From: Flavobacteriales bacterium
GTDB taxonomy: Bacteria > Bacteroidota > Bacteroidia > Flavobacteriales_G > JALEGO01
Assembly (NCBI GenBank): GCA_020631045.1
Contig: JAHDHZ010000003.1
Coordinates: 19,793 to 65,608 of the forward strand
Direction: 5' to 3'
DNA length: 45,816 nucleotides
The position numbers and the translations under genes were made by a program. This document shows, piece after piece, positions 9,114-18,625 of this stretch (positions are counted from its first letter, which is position 1; each line of letters starts with the position of its first letter). The notes beneath the pieces are model-generated. The model did no database searches. It was not told where the DNA came from and saw nothing but the letters and a program-made list of their open reading frames with translations.

Positions 9114-9908
9114 TTACTTTGGTACAATTAAAAAGTTGATTCCGTCAATTACGCGCAAGAATTTGTAACCAATTTCTTGAACGAAATCTACATATTCTTG
9201 AAAACTTAAGTTGAGTTCTTGCTCAAAGAGATATTCATATTCAAAAATAATGGGCATTTTATATTTTTTAATCGTGTTTTTGGCACCTTTAAGAACCTGA
9301 AGGTCACCGCCTTGAACATCAACTTTCATGATGCTAATAGGCTTGTCGAAATTGATGCTGTCTATAGTAATGGTCTCAATTTTTTCATCGTCTTGCTGCT
9401 TGGAGCTATTGGTGTAATCTATGCCATAAGAGCCATAAGTGGCAAAGCGTTCGAAATCGTGCTTGGGAAAGCTCAACACCACATCATTTTTATCAAACAC
9501 TGCTTTGTGATAAGTGGTAATATTGCTTAGGTTATTGGCCTGAATACTTTTGTTGAGTGTGTTATAAATAAACTCACTGGCCTCAAAACTGTGCACATCA
9601 ATGCTTTTGTTGTGCATCTGAGCTAGTAAAATTGACATTTGACCAAAGTTCGCTCCAACGTCAAGTACACTTGAGTTAGTTGTTATATAAGGTTTGATGG
9701 CATTGATGATATTTTCATCGAAAACTTGATTGTTGATGATCGCCTGACAAATAATGTCTCCATGTGCATGGGTAGGCAGGTAGTAATTTCCCGTGGCAGT
9801 TTCATAAAAAGAAAGCTGATTAGAACGCTTACTTTTTTTAGGAAGCTTTTGAACTGTATATCCAGCCTTATGAATGGCTTTGAGTACTAAACTTTTCAAC
9901 AAAATCAA
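9114..9908 (-). CDS. FkbM family methyltransferase
   Basis: SSVLDVGANFGQMSILLA, SIMKVDVQGGDLQVLKGAKNTI. Confidence 0.87.
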   Translation of the reverse strand: MILLKSLVLKAIHKAGYTVQKLPKKSKRSNQLSFYETATGNYYLPTHAHGDIICQAIINNQVFDENIINAIKPYITTNSSVLDVGANFGQMSILLAQMHNKSIDVHSFEASEFIYNTLNKSIQANNLSNITTYHKAVFDKNDVVLSFPKHDFERFATYGSYGIDYTNSSKQQDDEKIETITIDSINFDKPISIMKVDVQGGDLQVLKGAKNTIKKYKMPIIFEYEYLFEQELNLSFQEYVDFVQEIGYKFLRVIDGINFLIVPK

Positions 9909-9918
9909 GATTTAGGAG

Positions 9919-9939
9919 GCAAATATAAGATATATTTGC
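9919..9939. promoter_or_regulatory. Perfect 9-bp inverted repeat made of two head-to-head TATATTTG (-7-like) elements in a divergent intergenic region
   Basis: GCAAATATA-AGA-TATATTTGC; each arm contains TAnnTTTG pointing at its own flanking gene. No correctly spaced TTG -33 found. Confidence 0.45.
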
Positions 9940-9958
9940 TTGAGTAGTTCAAGCCAGC

Positions 9959-10774
9959 ATGTCTTCTGAAAAACGATGTTCTATTATTATTATCAACTAC
10001 AATACTTTTGAGCTTACCTCAAAGTGTATTGCCTCTATTTACAGGCATGAACAAGCCCTTGATTATCAAATCATTTTATTAGACAACAATTCAAGTGAGT
10101 GTGACCCTAAAGAGTTTAAAAAACGGTATAAAGACATTGTTTTAATTGAAGCACAACAGAATCTGGGTTTTTCAAAAGGAGTAAACAGAGCGTTGAAAGA
10201 AGTGAAGACACCCTTTTTTTTACTGTTGAACAGCGATGCAGTATTAAAAAACAATGCCATTTCAATCGCTTTAAAAGAATTTGAAGAGTCTGAAGATCTT
10301 GCAGTAGTCTCTGTAGGTATTGAGAATCAAGATCAAGAACTTCAAAAACAAGCTAACCGGTTTGCTCACATTGCACGAAGACTTTTTGAACTTTCAAGAA
10401 TGCACAAGTTATTTTCTAATCGGTTTAGAGCTCAAATGCTCATGGGTATTTATTTTGATCATAAGGTTCGTATTGAGCCTGACTATGTTTGGGGAACTTT
10501 TATGTTGATGCGCAGAGATCTGATTGCACAGCTGGCAAATAAAAAATTAGATGACGACTACTTCATGTATTTTGAGGATGTGCAATGGTGCAAAGATTTT
10601 AAAGATATGGGCTATAAAATTGTCTATCAACCAAAAGGTAGAGTAATGCATTTAGATGGAAAAAGTAGTACATCAGAACACAAGATGAAACTCCTTGAAA
10701 AAAGCAAAACCATTTTTCTGAAAAAGAATTATGGGTACTTACATCAGTGGGCACTTAAGTTGAGTGGGTATTGA
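9959..10774 (+). CDS. Glycosyltransferase family 2 (rhamnosyltransferase-like)
   Basis: CSIIIINYNTFELTSKCIASIYRHE, FFLLLNSDAVL, DYFMYFEDVQWCKDFKDMGYKI. Confidence 0.9.
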   Translation: MSSEKRCSIIIINYNTFELTSKCIASIYRHEQALDYQIILLDNNSSECDPKEFKKRYKDIVLIEAQQNLGFSKGVNRALKEVKTPFFLLLNSDAVLKNNAISIALKEFEESEDLAVVSVGIENQDQELQKQANRFAHIARRLFELSRMHKLFSNRFRAQMLMGIYFDHKVRIEPDYVWGTFMLMRRDLIAQLANKKLDDDYFMYFEDVQWCKDFKDMGYKIVYQPKGRVMHLDGKSSTSEHKMKLLEKSKTIFLKKNYGYLHQWALKLSGY

Positions 10775-10778
10775 ACCA

Positions 10779-11645
10779 CTAGAATTTTTGTAAAATCTTT
10801 TTGAGGTTCTTAGGATAAACTACCAGACTTTTTAGCATAAAATAAAAAGCTTTGATAGGCTTTTTACCATTTTTATACCAACTGCCAGCTAAAATTAAGT
10901 ACAGGTTTGAAAAACATTGATTTTTGAACCTTTTTGAGTAAAATAAATCAAGATGATCAGCTTTTTGATAAACCCTAATGTGATCTTTTTGCATAATAGC
11001 AATGTTTCGACTCATACTTTGAGCTAAAACACGATAAAAAACATGTATTTTTTTTACATGACAACCTGTATATTGAGCGCATAGACGAAAAGCAAAGTCT
11101 TGGTCAGCAGCAGTTGAGAAGCTTAGATCAAACAATAGATCTCGAGCAACACTTGTTTTCATTAAAAGATTGCTACAAGGATTAGGAATCACGTTTCTAT
11201 CCCACAATAAAAGGTGCTTGAGCATATCTTTGTCTGTTCCGATTAAGGTTCTAGAAATAAGATCAGAGTGTTCATCAATACACTGTATGTCTGAAAAAAC
11301 AAAATCAAGTCTTGAGTTTGATTCAAGTGCATTGAATTGCTCTTCAAGTTTGTCTTCACTCCATAAGTCATCGGCATCTAAAAAGGCAATGTACTTGGTT
11401 TGACATGCTTGAATGCCTATGTTTCTTGCATTTGAAACACCTGCATTTTCAATGTTAATCAGCTCAATACGCGCATCTTTTATCTTTTCTACAATATAAG
11501 CGCTTCGATCAGTTGAGCCATCATTGACAACGATCAGTTTAAACTCTTTAAAGCTTTGTTTTAGTACACTTCTTAGAGTTTCTTCAATGTACAGCTCTGC
11601 GTTGTATAGAGGCACAACAACTGTGATATGTGACAAGCCAGTCAA
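10779..11645 (-). CDS. Glycosyltransferase family 2
   Basis: ITVVVPLYNAELYIEETLRSVLKQS, VVNDGSTDRS, YIAFLDADDLW. Confidence 0.92.
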   Translation of the reverse strand: MTGLSHITVVVPLYNAELYIEETLRSVLKQSFKEFKLIVVNDGSTDRSAYIVEKIKDARIELINIENAGVSNARNIGIQACQTKYIAFLDADDLWSEDKLEEQFNALESNSRLDFVFSDIQCIDEHSDLISRTLIGTDKDMLKHLLLWDRNVIPNPCSNLLMKTSVARDLLFDLSFSTAADQDFAFRLCAQYTGCHVKKIHVFYRVLAQSMSRNIAIMQKDHIRVYQKADHLDLFYSKRFKNQCFSNLYLILAGSWYKNGKKPIKAFYFMLKSLVVYPKNLKKILQKF

Positions 11646-12748
11646 CAGTAATATAAATTGATGTGTTGTTCATACATGTGCTCTATGCTAAATTTTTCTT
11701 TGGCAAGTTGTTTACTTTTTGCCCCAAAAGCTTGTTTGTTTTCTACACTAGTTAAGATATACTCTAAGGCATCTGAAGCATTTTGGGCATCAAAAAAATA
11801 ACCATTTTCACCAGGGATAATGCCATCTTTTGCTGCTCCAGTTTGGGTAGATACAATTGGTAGTTTACTAAACATTGCCTCTGCAATGACCAATCCGAAA
11901 GGTTCAAATTGGGCGGCATGTAAATACACATCATAACACTGCATAAAAGCAGGGATTTGATCACGTTCAATGCGAGGAGTGATCTTTATGTATTCATCAA
12001 GATTGTTGGCTTTAATTTTTTCAGCAAACGCCTTTTTTTCAGGTCCAGAGCCCGTCCAAAGAAAAAGCATATCTAGTTTTTTTTCTTTGGCAAGCTGGGC
12101 AATTTTTAAAATATGAGCATAGCCTTTCCACTCAATAAATCGAGCAATGGTTCCTACAACAATTTTATCTTTCAAGTTAAACTCTTTTTTAAAGCTTGTG
12201 ACTTTTTGCTTAGAAACCGCCTTGAAATCATCGCTAGGCATGCCGTGATGAATGCGCACAACTTTGCTTTTATCGGCTTTTTCTTGATGTAAAATAAAGC
12301 CTTTAGATTCTTCAGATATGGCAACAATATCTGTGGCCAGGGTGTTGTTTAGTCTATCAAAGAATTGCCATTTGGGCGCAAAAAAGTAGTGAAAACTCGT
12401 ATCTCCTTTAGTAATGATACGCTTTTGAATGCCCAATGTGAAAGCAGCAGTTAAGCCAATTAAACTATCGTCAAATAAATGGGTGTGTACAACATCGGGT
12501 TGTATTAATTTTAACAGTCGACGCACTTTAAAAAAGCTTGAGATCATGCCTCTCTTACGTTTGTTGTAATCGTATTTTATCCAATGACATTTTAATCCCA
12601 TGTTCTGGGCATACTCAACCATTTTTGGAGGCTTAGCAGTCAAGAAGATAAAACTTATTGAAAGTTTTTGTTCTTTTTGAGCATGAGTTGCAAACCACCT
12701 AAAATAAGGCGCATCATCGCTGTTGGCAAGCATCCAAACAACTCGCAT
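11642..12748 (-). CDS. Glycosyltransferase family 4
   Basis: VVHTHLFDDSLIG, VGTIARFIEWKGYAHIL, EPFGLVIAEAMFSKLPIVSTQTGA. Confidence 0.92.
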   Translation of the reverse strand: MRVVWMLANSDDAPYFRWFATHAQKEQKLSISFIFLTAKPPKMVEYAQNMGLKCHWIKYDYNKRKRGMISSFFKVRRLLKLIQPDVVHTHLFDDSLIGLTAAFTLGIQKRIITKGDTSFHYFFAPKWQFFDRLNNTLATDIVAISEESKGFILHQEKADKSKVVRIHHGMPSDDFKAVSKQKVTSFKKEFNLKDKIVVGTIARFIEWKGYAHILKIAQLAKEKKLDMLFLWTGSGPEKKAFAEKIKANNLDEYIKITPRIERDQIPAFMQCYDVYLHAAQFEPFGLVIAEAMFSKLPIVSTQTGAAKDGIIPGENGYFFDAQNASDALEYILTSVENKQAFGAKSKQLAKEKFSIEHMYEQHINLYYC

Positions 12749-12754
12749 GTGTAT

Positions 12755-13414
12755 TTAAATTGAAAATTGTTTGAGTTGCTCAATCGTGTCAACAGCAATC
12801 CATTTTGACGGATGCACATTTGAACAAAGTAAGTTTTTATGAGCCATTAAATCTTTCCACAAATCATAAAAGCTTTCAGTTGGGGTACTTAAAGCATTGA
12901 TTTTTTTTGGGTTTAAAATTTGAATACCAGAGCAATAAATCCCAGAAGGCTCAGTTCTAGAAAGTTTTTGAACTACATTGTTCTTATGAAAAATAAAATC
13001 TCCTTCAAGCCCTTTAACAGGTTGAATGGGTACAATCAAACAAGCAGGCTCTTTTAACTCTTTATATTCATTGTAAAGCCCTTGTAGGTCTAATTCAACC
13101 ACATTATCGCAGGTAAGTACTAAAATAGGATCATCTAAATGTTTTAGTAATGTGTTATACACCCACCATGCATTGCCTTTGCCTGAAGTATTAAAAATAC
13201 TTTTTACTCCTTTTGAAATGACATGATCAGCCACCATATTGCCTTTGTAGCCTACCGTAATGTGAATATTTTTAATTTGATTAGAGAGAAAATCAATGCC
13301 TTTAGAAATCAACGAGCTGCCGTTTAACTCAACCATAGGTTTTGGAATATGATTGGTCAAGGGCATCATGCGCGTACCTCTACCCGCAGCCATGATGATG
13401 GCATGATTAAGCAT
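12755..13414 (-). CDS. Sugar-phosphate nucleotidyltransferase (NTP_transferase family)
   Basis: HAIIMAAGRGTRMMPLTNHIPKPMVELNGSSLI signature. Confidence 0.9.
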   Translation of the reverse strand: MLNHAIIMAAGRGTRMMPLTNHIPKPMVELNGSSLISKGIDFLSNQIKNIHITVGYKGNMVADHVISKGVKSIFNTSGKGNAWWVYNTLLKHLDDPILVLTCDNVVELDLQGLYNEYKELKEPACLIVPIQPVKGLEGDFIFHKNNVVQKLSRTEPSGIYCSGIQILNPKKINALSTPTESFYDLWKDLMAHKNLLCSNVHPSKWIAVDTIEQLKQFSI

Positions 13415-14369
13415 GAACGCTTGTTTTTTCGTTTAACTTAGATTCAATTAATGCTTTGAGGGCATCTTTAGAGAAAAGTTCAGCTGTTTTTGTTGAATAA
13501 ACTTCTGTTAAAGGGGTAGGTACTTTTTGGTTAGGTGTAAACTTAAAATGCCTTTTTTTGTCAAGTACAATTTCTTCAGAAAAGGCCAATTCAGTTTCTC
13601 CGATTAAATATTCATCGTCGCGTTCACCGGGACGAGCATCAATTTTTTTGAAAGCAACGCCTTTCAGCTCAGCAAATACTTCAAGTGCATCTTGCATGTA
13701 GACTGCTTTCATATCTTCAATCAATACGCTCCCTTTTAGGCTATCAATGTGATTTAAGCATCTAATCACAAATTCAGCAGCCTGCTCTACAGTGGTCATG
13801 TATCTTCTCATATGAGCCCCAGTACTTTGAATCTCGCCATTTTGATCAGCCATTTTAGACCAGATGGGAAAGACAGATCCGCTAGACCAAGCAATGTTTC
13901 CGAAGCGTACACAAGCAAAATTGGTGTCTGATTTTTTATGCATGGCCACATACATGCGTTCCATAAGTGATTTGGTTAGAGCATAGGTGTTGCTGATGGG
14001 TGGAGCAACCTTATCGGTAGAAATACCGATTACAGTCTCACAACCAAAGTCAATGGCCGCTCTTGCGATGTTCATTGATCCTACCACGTTGATTTCTACT
14101 GCTTCAAAGGGGTTTTTCTCTGAGATGTCAACAAACTTAGTAGCAGCTGCATGAATCACGATATCTGGCTTTACAGCATGAAAGACATCTTTTACAGATT
14201 CCATATTTACAATGTCTAGTGGGTGTGCACTGCAAGAGGTTTCTAATTGAGCAAAGGCATTTTGAGCGTTGTTTCTCGCAGCAATATGCACTTTGTAATC
14301 ATCTTTAAGCGCTTTGGCAAGAGCTCTGCCAAGAAAACCTGAACCGCCAGTAATTAAGATTGTCTTCAT
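13407..14369 (-). CDS. Polysaccharide biosynthesis SDR (UDP-sugar 4,6-dehydratase/epimerase-like)
   Basis: ILITGGSGFLGRALAKAL, VIHAAATKFVD, ISTDKVAPPISNTYALTKSLMERMY, VRFGNIAWSSGSVFPIW. Confidence 0.85.
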   Translation of the reverse strand: MKTILITGGSGFLGRALAKALKDDYKVHIAARNNAQNAFAQLETSCSAHPLDIVNMESVKDVFHAVKPDIVIHAAATKFVDISEKNPFEAVEINVVGSMNIARAAIDFGCETVIGISTDKVAPPISNTYALTKSLMERMYVAMHKKSDTNFACVRFGNIAWSSGSVFPIWSKMADQNGEIQSTGAHMRRYMTTVEQAAEFVIRCLNHIDSLKGSVLIEDMKAVYMQDALEVFAELKGVAFKKIDARPGERDDEYLIGETELAFSEEIVLDKKRHFKFTPNQKVPTPLTEVYSTKTAELFSKDALKALIESKLNEKTSVHA

Positions 14370-14381
14370 AAGTGCACGAAT

Positions 14382-15338
14382 TTAGGCATTTTTGCGCATG
14401 TAACCATGATGCATAAAGGCTCCTGTGAGCATGTGATAGATTTTAAAAATAAAACGATCTAAAAGCCTTAAGTTGCCTGGTAGTATTTTTATGCAGGCTA
14501 GAATAGGCTTATGCAATGCAAAAATGGCATTAAATAATATGTGTTTGATGAAAGAGTAGCGAAAGCTTTCTGAGTCGCCTTGTAGTTTTTCTTGAGCATG
14601 CGCAGTAATTTCCCCTAGGCGTTCTTTTCTTTTGAGCCACAGGTAAGTGTCTAGTCGGTCTTCTTCGTTGTGGTAGACAATTTCTGTGGTATTGATGAAC
14701 ATTTGAATGCCCGCATTTCGAAATCGGTAAATGATGTCTAGGTCTGTACCTTCGTGCAATAAATCTGCATTGTAGCCTTTAACTTTGTTAAAATCTTTTT
14801 TGTGAACTGATAAAAAATAACTGGCCACTTCGTTTGATTCAAAAGTGCTGTTCTCTTGCCAAATATGTGCATCAAATAAGTCTTGCATACGGGAGAACCG
14901 TCCTTGAATTAAAAAGCGCCCAAAAAATGTTTGACGCATTTGCTCAAGTGTTTTGGGTGGATAGGTCCAGTGCACGTTTAGAGCCTTGTTTTTATTGTTT
15001 TTGTGATAGTCTATAACAAAGTCAATGCTAGATTGATTACAAATGATGTCATCGTCAATAAAGAGTAAGAGCTCTGATTGAGTCAAAGAAGCTCCGTAAT
15101 TTCTTGAGGCAAATACACTGTTTCGATTGCCCGGGTTTTTTAAAATTTGAACGTGGGTGGGTAGGGTGATGTGCTGGGTGTTGATGATTTGATCGTCTGG
15201 GGCATTGTCGATGATGAATATTTCACAAGAGATCTGTGCGGTGGCCTTTAAAAGCGCATCAAGGGTTTTAAGTAAGATGGGCGTTCGATTTTTGGTAGGC
15301 AGAACAATACTGAGATCTAAGCTAGACATTTTATTCAA
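14382..15338 (-). CDS. Glycosyltransferase family 2
   Basis: LSIVLPTKNRTPILLKTLDALL, ELLLFIDDDIIC. Confidence 0.88.
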   Translation of the reverse strand: MNKMSSLDLSIVLPTKNRTPILLKTLDALLKATAQISCEIFIIDNAPDDQIINTQHITLPTHVQILKNPGNRNSVFASRNYGASLTQSELLLFIDDDIICNQSSIDFVIDYHKNNKNKALNVHWTYPPKTLEQMRQTFFGRFLIQGRFSRMQDLFDAHIWQENSTFESNEVASYFLSVHKKDFNKVKGYNADLLHEGTDLDIIYRFRNAGIQMFINTTEIVYHNEEDRLDTYLWLKRKERLGEITAHAQEKLQGDSESFRYSFIKHILFNAIFALHKPILACIKILPGNLRLLDRFIFKIYHMLTGAFMHHGYMRKNA

Positions 15339-16210
15339 ACACTTAAAAATTTATTCCATGCTTGCTGAGCCATCATCTTAGTTGTTTTTTCAACTAAGTA
15401 ACTCTCAGCAAAAGGATCTCTTTGTTTTGATAAGTACCCTTCTTCATTTAATGTATTGAAAACTTGAAGCGATTTTTCACTTTCAATTACCGAGGTGTTT
15501 TTGAGATAATTTTGATTTAAAAAGACATCAGCACATCCACCAAAGCCTGAAAAGCAATGCAAGGTCTGTTCAATCAATCTATTTTCTCTTTCTTGCTTAA
15601 ACTGGTTTGAATAGGCATATACTTTAAAATCTGCAGTTTGAATGTTGTAACCTTTTAAAAGTGCGTAGATAAGCACTCTGAGAGCCCTTAAAGCACAAAC
15701 ATCTTTTAAAATCTCTGTGCTGCAATGAAAAAAAATAGGAGTGTTCAAGAGCACTTCTTTGAGTTTGTGTTGATCATCTTTGAAAGGATCGAGCTTTTGA
15801 TGCATTTGCTCAATTAAATCTGCGAGCTGATCTTCATAAGAGGCCTTTAGTGAGCTTACTTTAGAGACTTGATGTTCAAAGATGATTTCTATGAAAGAGC
15901 GCTCTACTTGATGAAAAGCAATCTCAGCATCGTGCTGCTCAAAATTTGAAATGTAAAGCAATTCAACGCCAAAATTGAGCAGCTCAAGTATGTAAGTGTT
16001 GAGCGAGTTGGAGTCTTTAAATTTTTGAGCATCAATATAAAAACCATGTTTAGTCGTTGAGCCTATTTGCTCTTTTACAAGAGCTGATGAGAGCCCTTCG
16101 TTTTTTTGATAGGCTTCAACTGATTCGTAAAAGGTTTTTATTGGAGCTCCCTTGAGTAATTTCTCAGCTGCTTTATTCCAGCTTTCATATGTTTTATCAG
16201 CGGTAAACAT
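15335..16210 (-). CDS. Methylmalonyl-CoA mutase small-subunit-like (MutA-like) protein, short
   Basis: W.KAAEKLLKGAPIKTFYESV start, FGVELLYI, and C-terminal RDPFAESYLVEKTTKMMAQQAW as in MutA; only 291 aa; sits beside FtsB/DivIC as in many Flavobacteriales. Confidence 0.65.
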   Translation of the reverse strand: MFTADKTYESWNKAAEKLLKGAPIKTFYESVEAYQKNEGLSSALVKEQIGSTTKHGFYIDAQKFKDSNSLNTYILELLNFGVELLYISNFEQHDAEIAFHQVERSFIEIIFEHQVSKVSSLKASYEDQLADLIEQMHQKLDPFKDDQHKLKEVLLNTPIFFHCSTEILKDVCALRALRVLIYALLKGYNIQTADFKVYAYSNQFKQERENRLIEQTLHCFSGFGGCADVFLNQNYLKNTSVIESEKSLQVFNTLNEEGYLSKQRDPFAESYLVEKTTKMMAQQAWNKFLSV

Positions 16211-16513
16211 TTATTCTTCTAAAATAAAGATCTCTTCGTTCTCACGTTTCATTAAGTACTTTTCTCTAGCAAATTTTTCAATGGCTTTTTGATCGCTTTC
16301 AAGACTTTCAACCTCTTTTTCTAAGCTTTGAATTTCTTGCTGGTAATACTTTTTTGAAGCTTCAATTTCTTTGAGTTCAGAGCGGTATTTAAAAATAGAT
16401 TTTAAATCGTACTGATCAAAAAAAGTCATCCACGCCAAAAAAATCATAATACTCAAAAAGTACTTGTTTCTTAAAAATGGAAATCGATTCAATATGCCTT
16501 TGACGCCACTCAA
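16211..16513 (-). CDS. FtsB/DivIC septum formation initiator family protein
   Basis: Single TM helix followed by coiled coil (SKKYYQQEIQSLEKEVESLESDQKAIEKFAREKYLMKRENEEIFIL). Confidence 0.88.
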   Translation of the reverse strand: MSGVKGILNRFPFLRNKYFLSIMIFLAWMTFFDQYDLKSIFKYRSELKEIEASKKYYQQEIQSLEKEVESLESDQKAIEKFAREKYLMKRENEEIFILEE

Positions 16514-18141
16514 GATTCTTGCAAGAAGGGATATGTATAATCAGTGACAGGCACTAAGGTTTCTTTGATGGTTCTGGGAGATACCCAACGTAAAAGGTTC
16601 AAGTAAGACCCCGCTTTGTCGTTGGTTCCTGATGCTCTTGCTCCACCAAAGGGCTGTTGACCTACTACTGCTCCGGTGGGTTTGTCGTTGATGTAAAAGT
16701 TTCCGGCCGAATGCTTCAACGCATTAGAAGCTTTTTGAATGGCATAACGATCTTGTGCAAAAATGGCACCTGTTAAAGCGTATTCTGAGGTTTGATCAAC
16801 CAGTTTTAGAGTTTGCTCAAAGTCTTGATCTTCATAAATGTAAATAGTCACTACAGGTCCGAAAATTTCTTCTTGCATGGTTCTGTATTTTGGGTCTTTC
16901 ACAAGCAGAACGGTTGGCTCTATGAAATACCCTTTTGATTTGTCGCAGTTTCCGCCAATTAGAATTTCAACACCTTCGTCTTTTTTGGCCTGTTCAATAT
17001 AGGCAGCAATTTTATCAAAGGCCCGCTCATCAATCACCGCGTTGATAAAATTAGAGAAATCTTCAACGGTGCCCATTTTAAAGCTCTTTATATCTTGTAA
17101 TAGGCGTTCTTTTACTTCAGGCCAGATGCTTTGAGCAACATACACTCTTGAGGCTGCCGAACATTTTTGACCTTGAAATTCAAAAGCTCCTCTTGAAATG
17201 CCTGTAGCGACTGCCAGAGGATCAGCTGAAGGGTGCGCTAAAATAAAATCTTTACCACCTGTTTCTCCTACAATTCTAGGATAGGTTTTGTAAGTGTGGA
17301 TGTTTTCTCCGATGGTTTTCCAGATGGTTTGAAACACAGAGGTCGAACCCGTAAAGTGTACTCCTGCAAAGTCTGGATGCTTAAATACGATGTCTCCGGC
17401 CAAAGGCCCGTCAACATAAATCATGTTGATGACTCCATCCGGCAGACCAGCTTCTCTGAAAATTTGCATCACTATATTGGCAGAATAAATTTGAGAGTCA
17501 GCGGGTTTCCACACTACTGTATTGCCCATCAAAGCAGCACTGGCAGGTAGATTTCCTGAAATGGCTGTGAAGTTAAAAGGAGTAATTGCAAAGACAAATC
17601 CTTCAAGGGGTCGGTATTCAACACGGTTCCATAATCCTTCAGGAGAATGAGGCTGATCTGCAAAAATTTGAGTCATGTAATGCACATTGAAACGCAAAAA
17701 ATCTGCAAATTCACAAGCCGCATCAATTTCAGCTTGATAAGCATTTTTACTTTGTGCAAGCATGGTGGCGGCATTGATTTTTGCTCTGTATTTTCCGGCA
17801 ATTAAGTCTGCTGCTTTTAAAAAGATCGAAGCACGGTGCTCCCAGTACAGATTCTCCCATGATTTTTTGGCATCAAGAGCAGCTTTTATGGCAGCATTCA
17901 CATGTGAGGCATCTCCAAAGCTGTAGTGTCCGAGTAAATGCACATGCTCGTGGGGTGGATGCATACTTCTTTTATCATCAGTTCTTACTAATTCAGAGCC
18001 AATGTACATAGGCACATCAATAGTTTCACTTTTCATCACCTTTAAAGCGGCTTTGAGATTCTTTTTCTCTGTTGTGTTTGGCCCATAGCTTAATACAGGT
18101 TCGTTGATTGGGGTAGGGGTTTTAAAAATTCCTTTTGGCAT
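16510..18141 (-). CDS. pruA: L-glutamate gamma-semialdehyde dehydrogenase (1-pyrroline-5-carboxylate dehydrogenase)
   Basis: Aldehyde dehydrogenase motifs FTAISGNLPASAALMGNTVVWKPAD, VGETGGKDFILAHPSAD, GAFEFQGQKCSAASRVYV; 543 aa. Confidence 0.95.
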   Translation of the reverse strand: MPKGIFKTPTPINEPVLSYGPNTTEKKNLKAALKVMKSETIDVPMYIGSELVRTDDKRSMHPPHEHVHLLGHYSFGDASHVNAAIKAALDAKKSWENLYWEHRASIFLKAADLIAGKYRAKINAATMLAQSKNAYQAEIDAACEFADFLRFNVHYMTQIFADQPHSPEGLWNRVEYRPLEGFVFAITPFNFTAISGNLPASAALMGNTVVWKPADSQIYSANIVMQIFREAGLPDGVINMIYVDGPLAGDIVFKHPDFAGVHFTGSTSVFQTIWKTIGENIHTYKTYPRIVGETGGKDFILAHPSADPLAVATGISRGAFEFQGQKCSAASRVYVAQSIWPEVKERLLQDIKSFKMGTVEDFSNFINAVIDERAFDKIAAYIEQAKKDEGVEILIGGNCDKSKGYFIEPTVLLVKDPKYRTMQEEIFGPVVTIYIYEDQDFEQTLKLVDQTSEYALTGAIFAQDRYAIQKASNALKHSAGNFYINDKPTGAVVGQQPFGGARASGTNDKAGSYLNLLRWVSPRTIKETLVPVTDYTYPFLQES

Positions 18142-18145
18142 AATT

Positions 18146-18544
18146 TTAAGCGTTTAAGTTGATGAAGGATTTAAAATGTTCAGGGATAAGTGTTTTTACC
18201 TTTTTTTGATAATCATAGCAGACCATGACAGTTGTGGCTTGGGCGCAGAGTTTAGCTTGATTTTTCAGGTACATTTTGTATGAAAGGTCAAAACTGGTAG
18301 TGCCTACTCTTGAGCAGGTGACTTGAATTTCGATGGAGTCTTTTAGGTGGATGGGTTTGATGTAATCAATCTCGGTTCTGGCTAAGATAATACCGGCTTT
18401 GGTCCAATCATAAGTGGGTATATGGTGGTTGAAAAAAGCAATACGTGCTTGTTCAATGTATGAGATAAAATTAGCATTGTTTACATGCCCAAGCATATCA
18501 ATATCGGCAAAACGCACCTGTATGTCTGTTTTAAAATGTGCCAC
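18146..18544 (-). CDS. Acyl-CoA thioesterase (4HBT hotdog family)
   Basis: DIQVRFADIDMLGHVNNANFISYIEQARIAFF. Confidence 0.9.
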   Translation of the reverse strand: MAHFKTDIQVRFADIDMLGHVNNANFISYIEQARIAFFNHHIPTYDWTKAGIILARTEIDYIKPIHLKDSIEIQVTCSRVGTTSFDLSYKMYLKNQAKLCAQATTVMVCYDYQKKVKTLIPEHFKSFINLNA

Positions 18545-18625
18545 TCAGGTGATTGGGTTTAGAGTAATGTTGTAGATTGTTTTTTTGAATGTTTGTGCCA
18601 TGAGCTTGCCATCCACAAAAATAGC

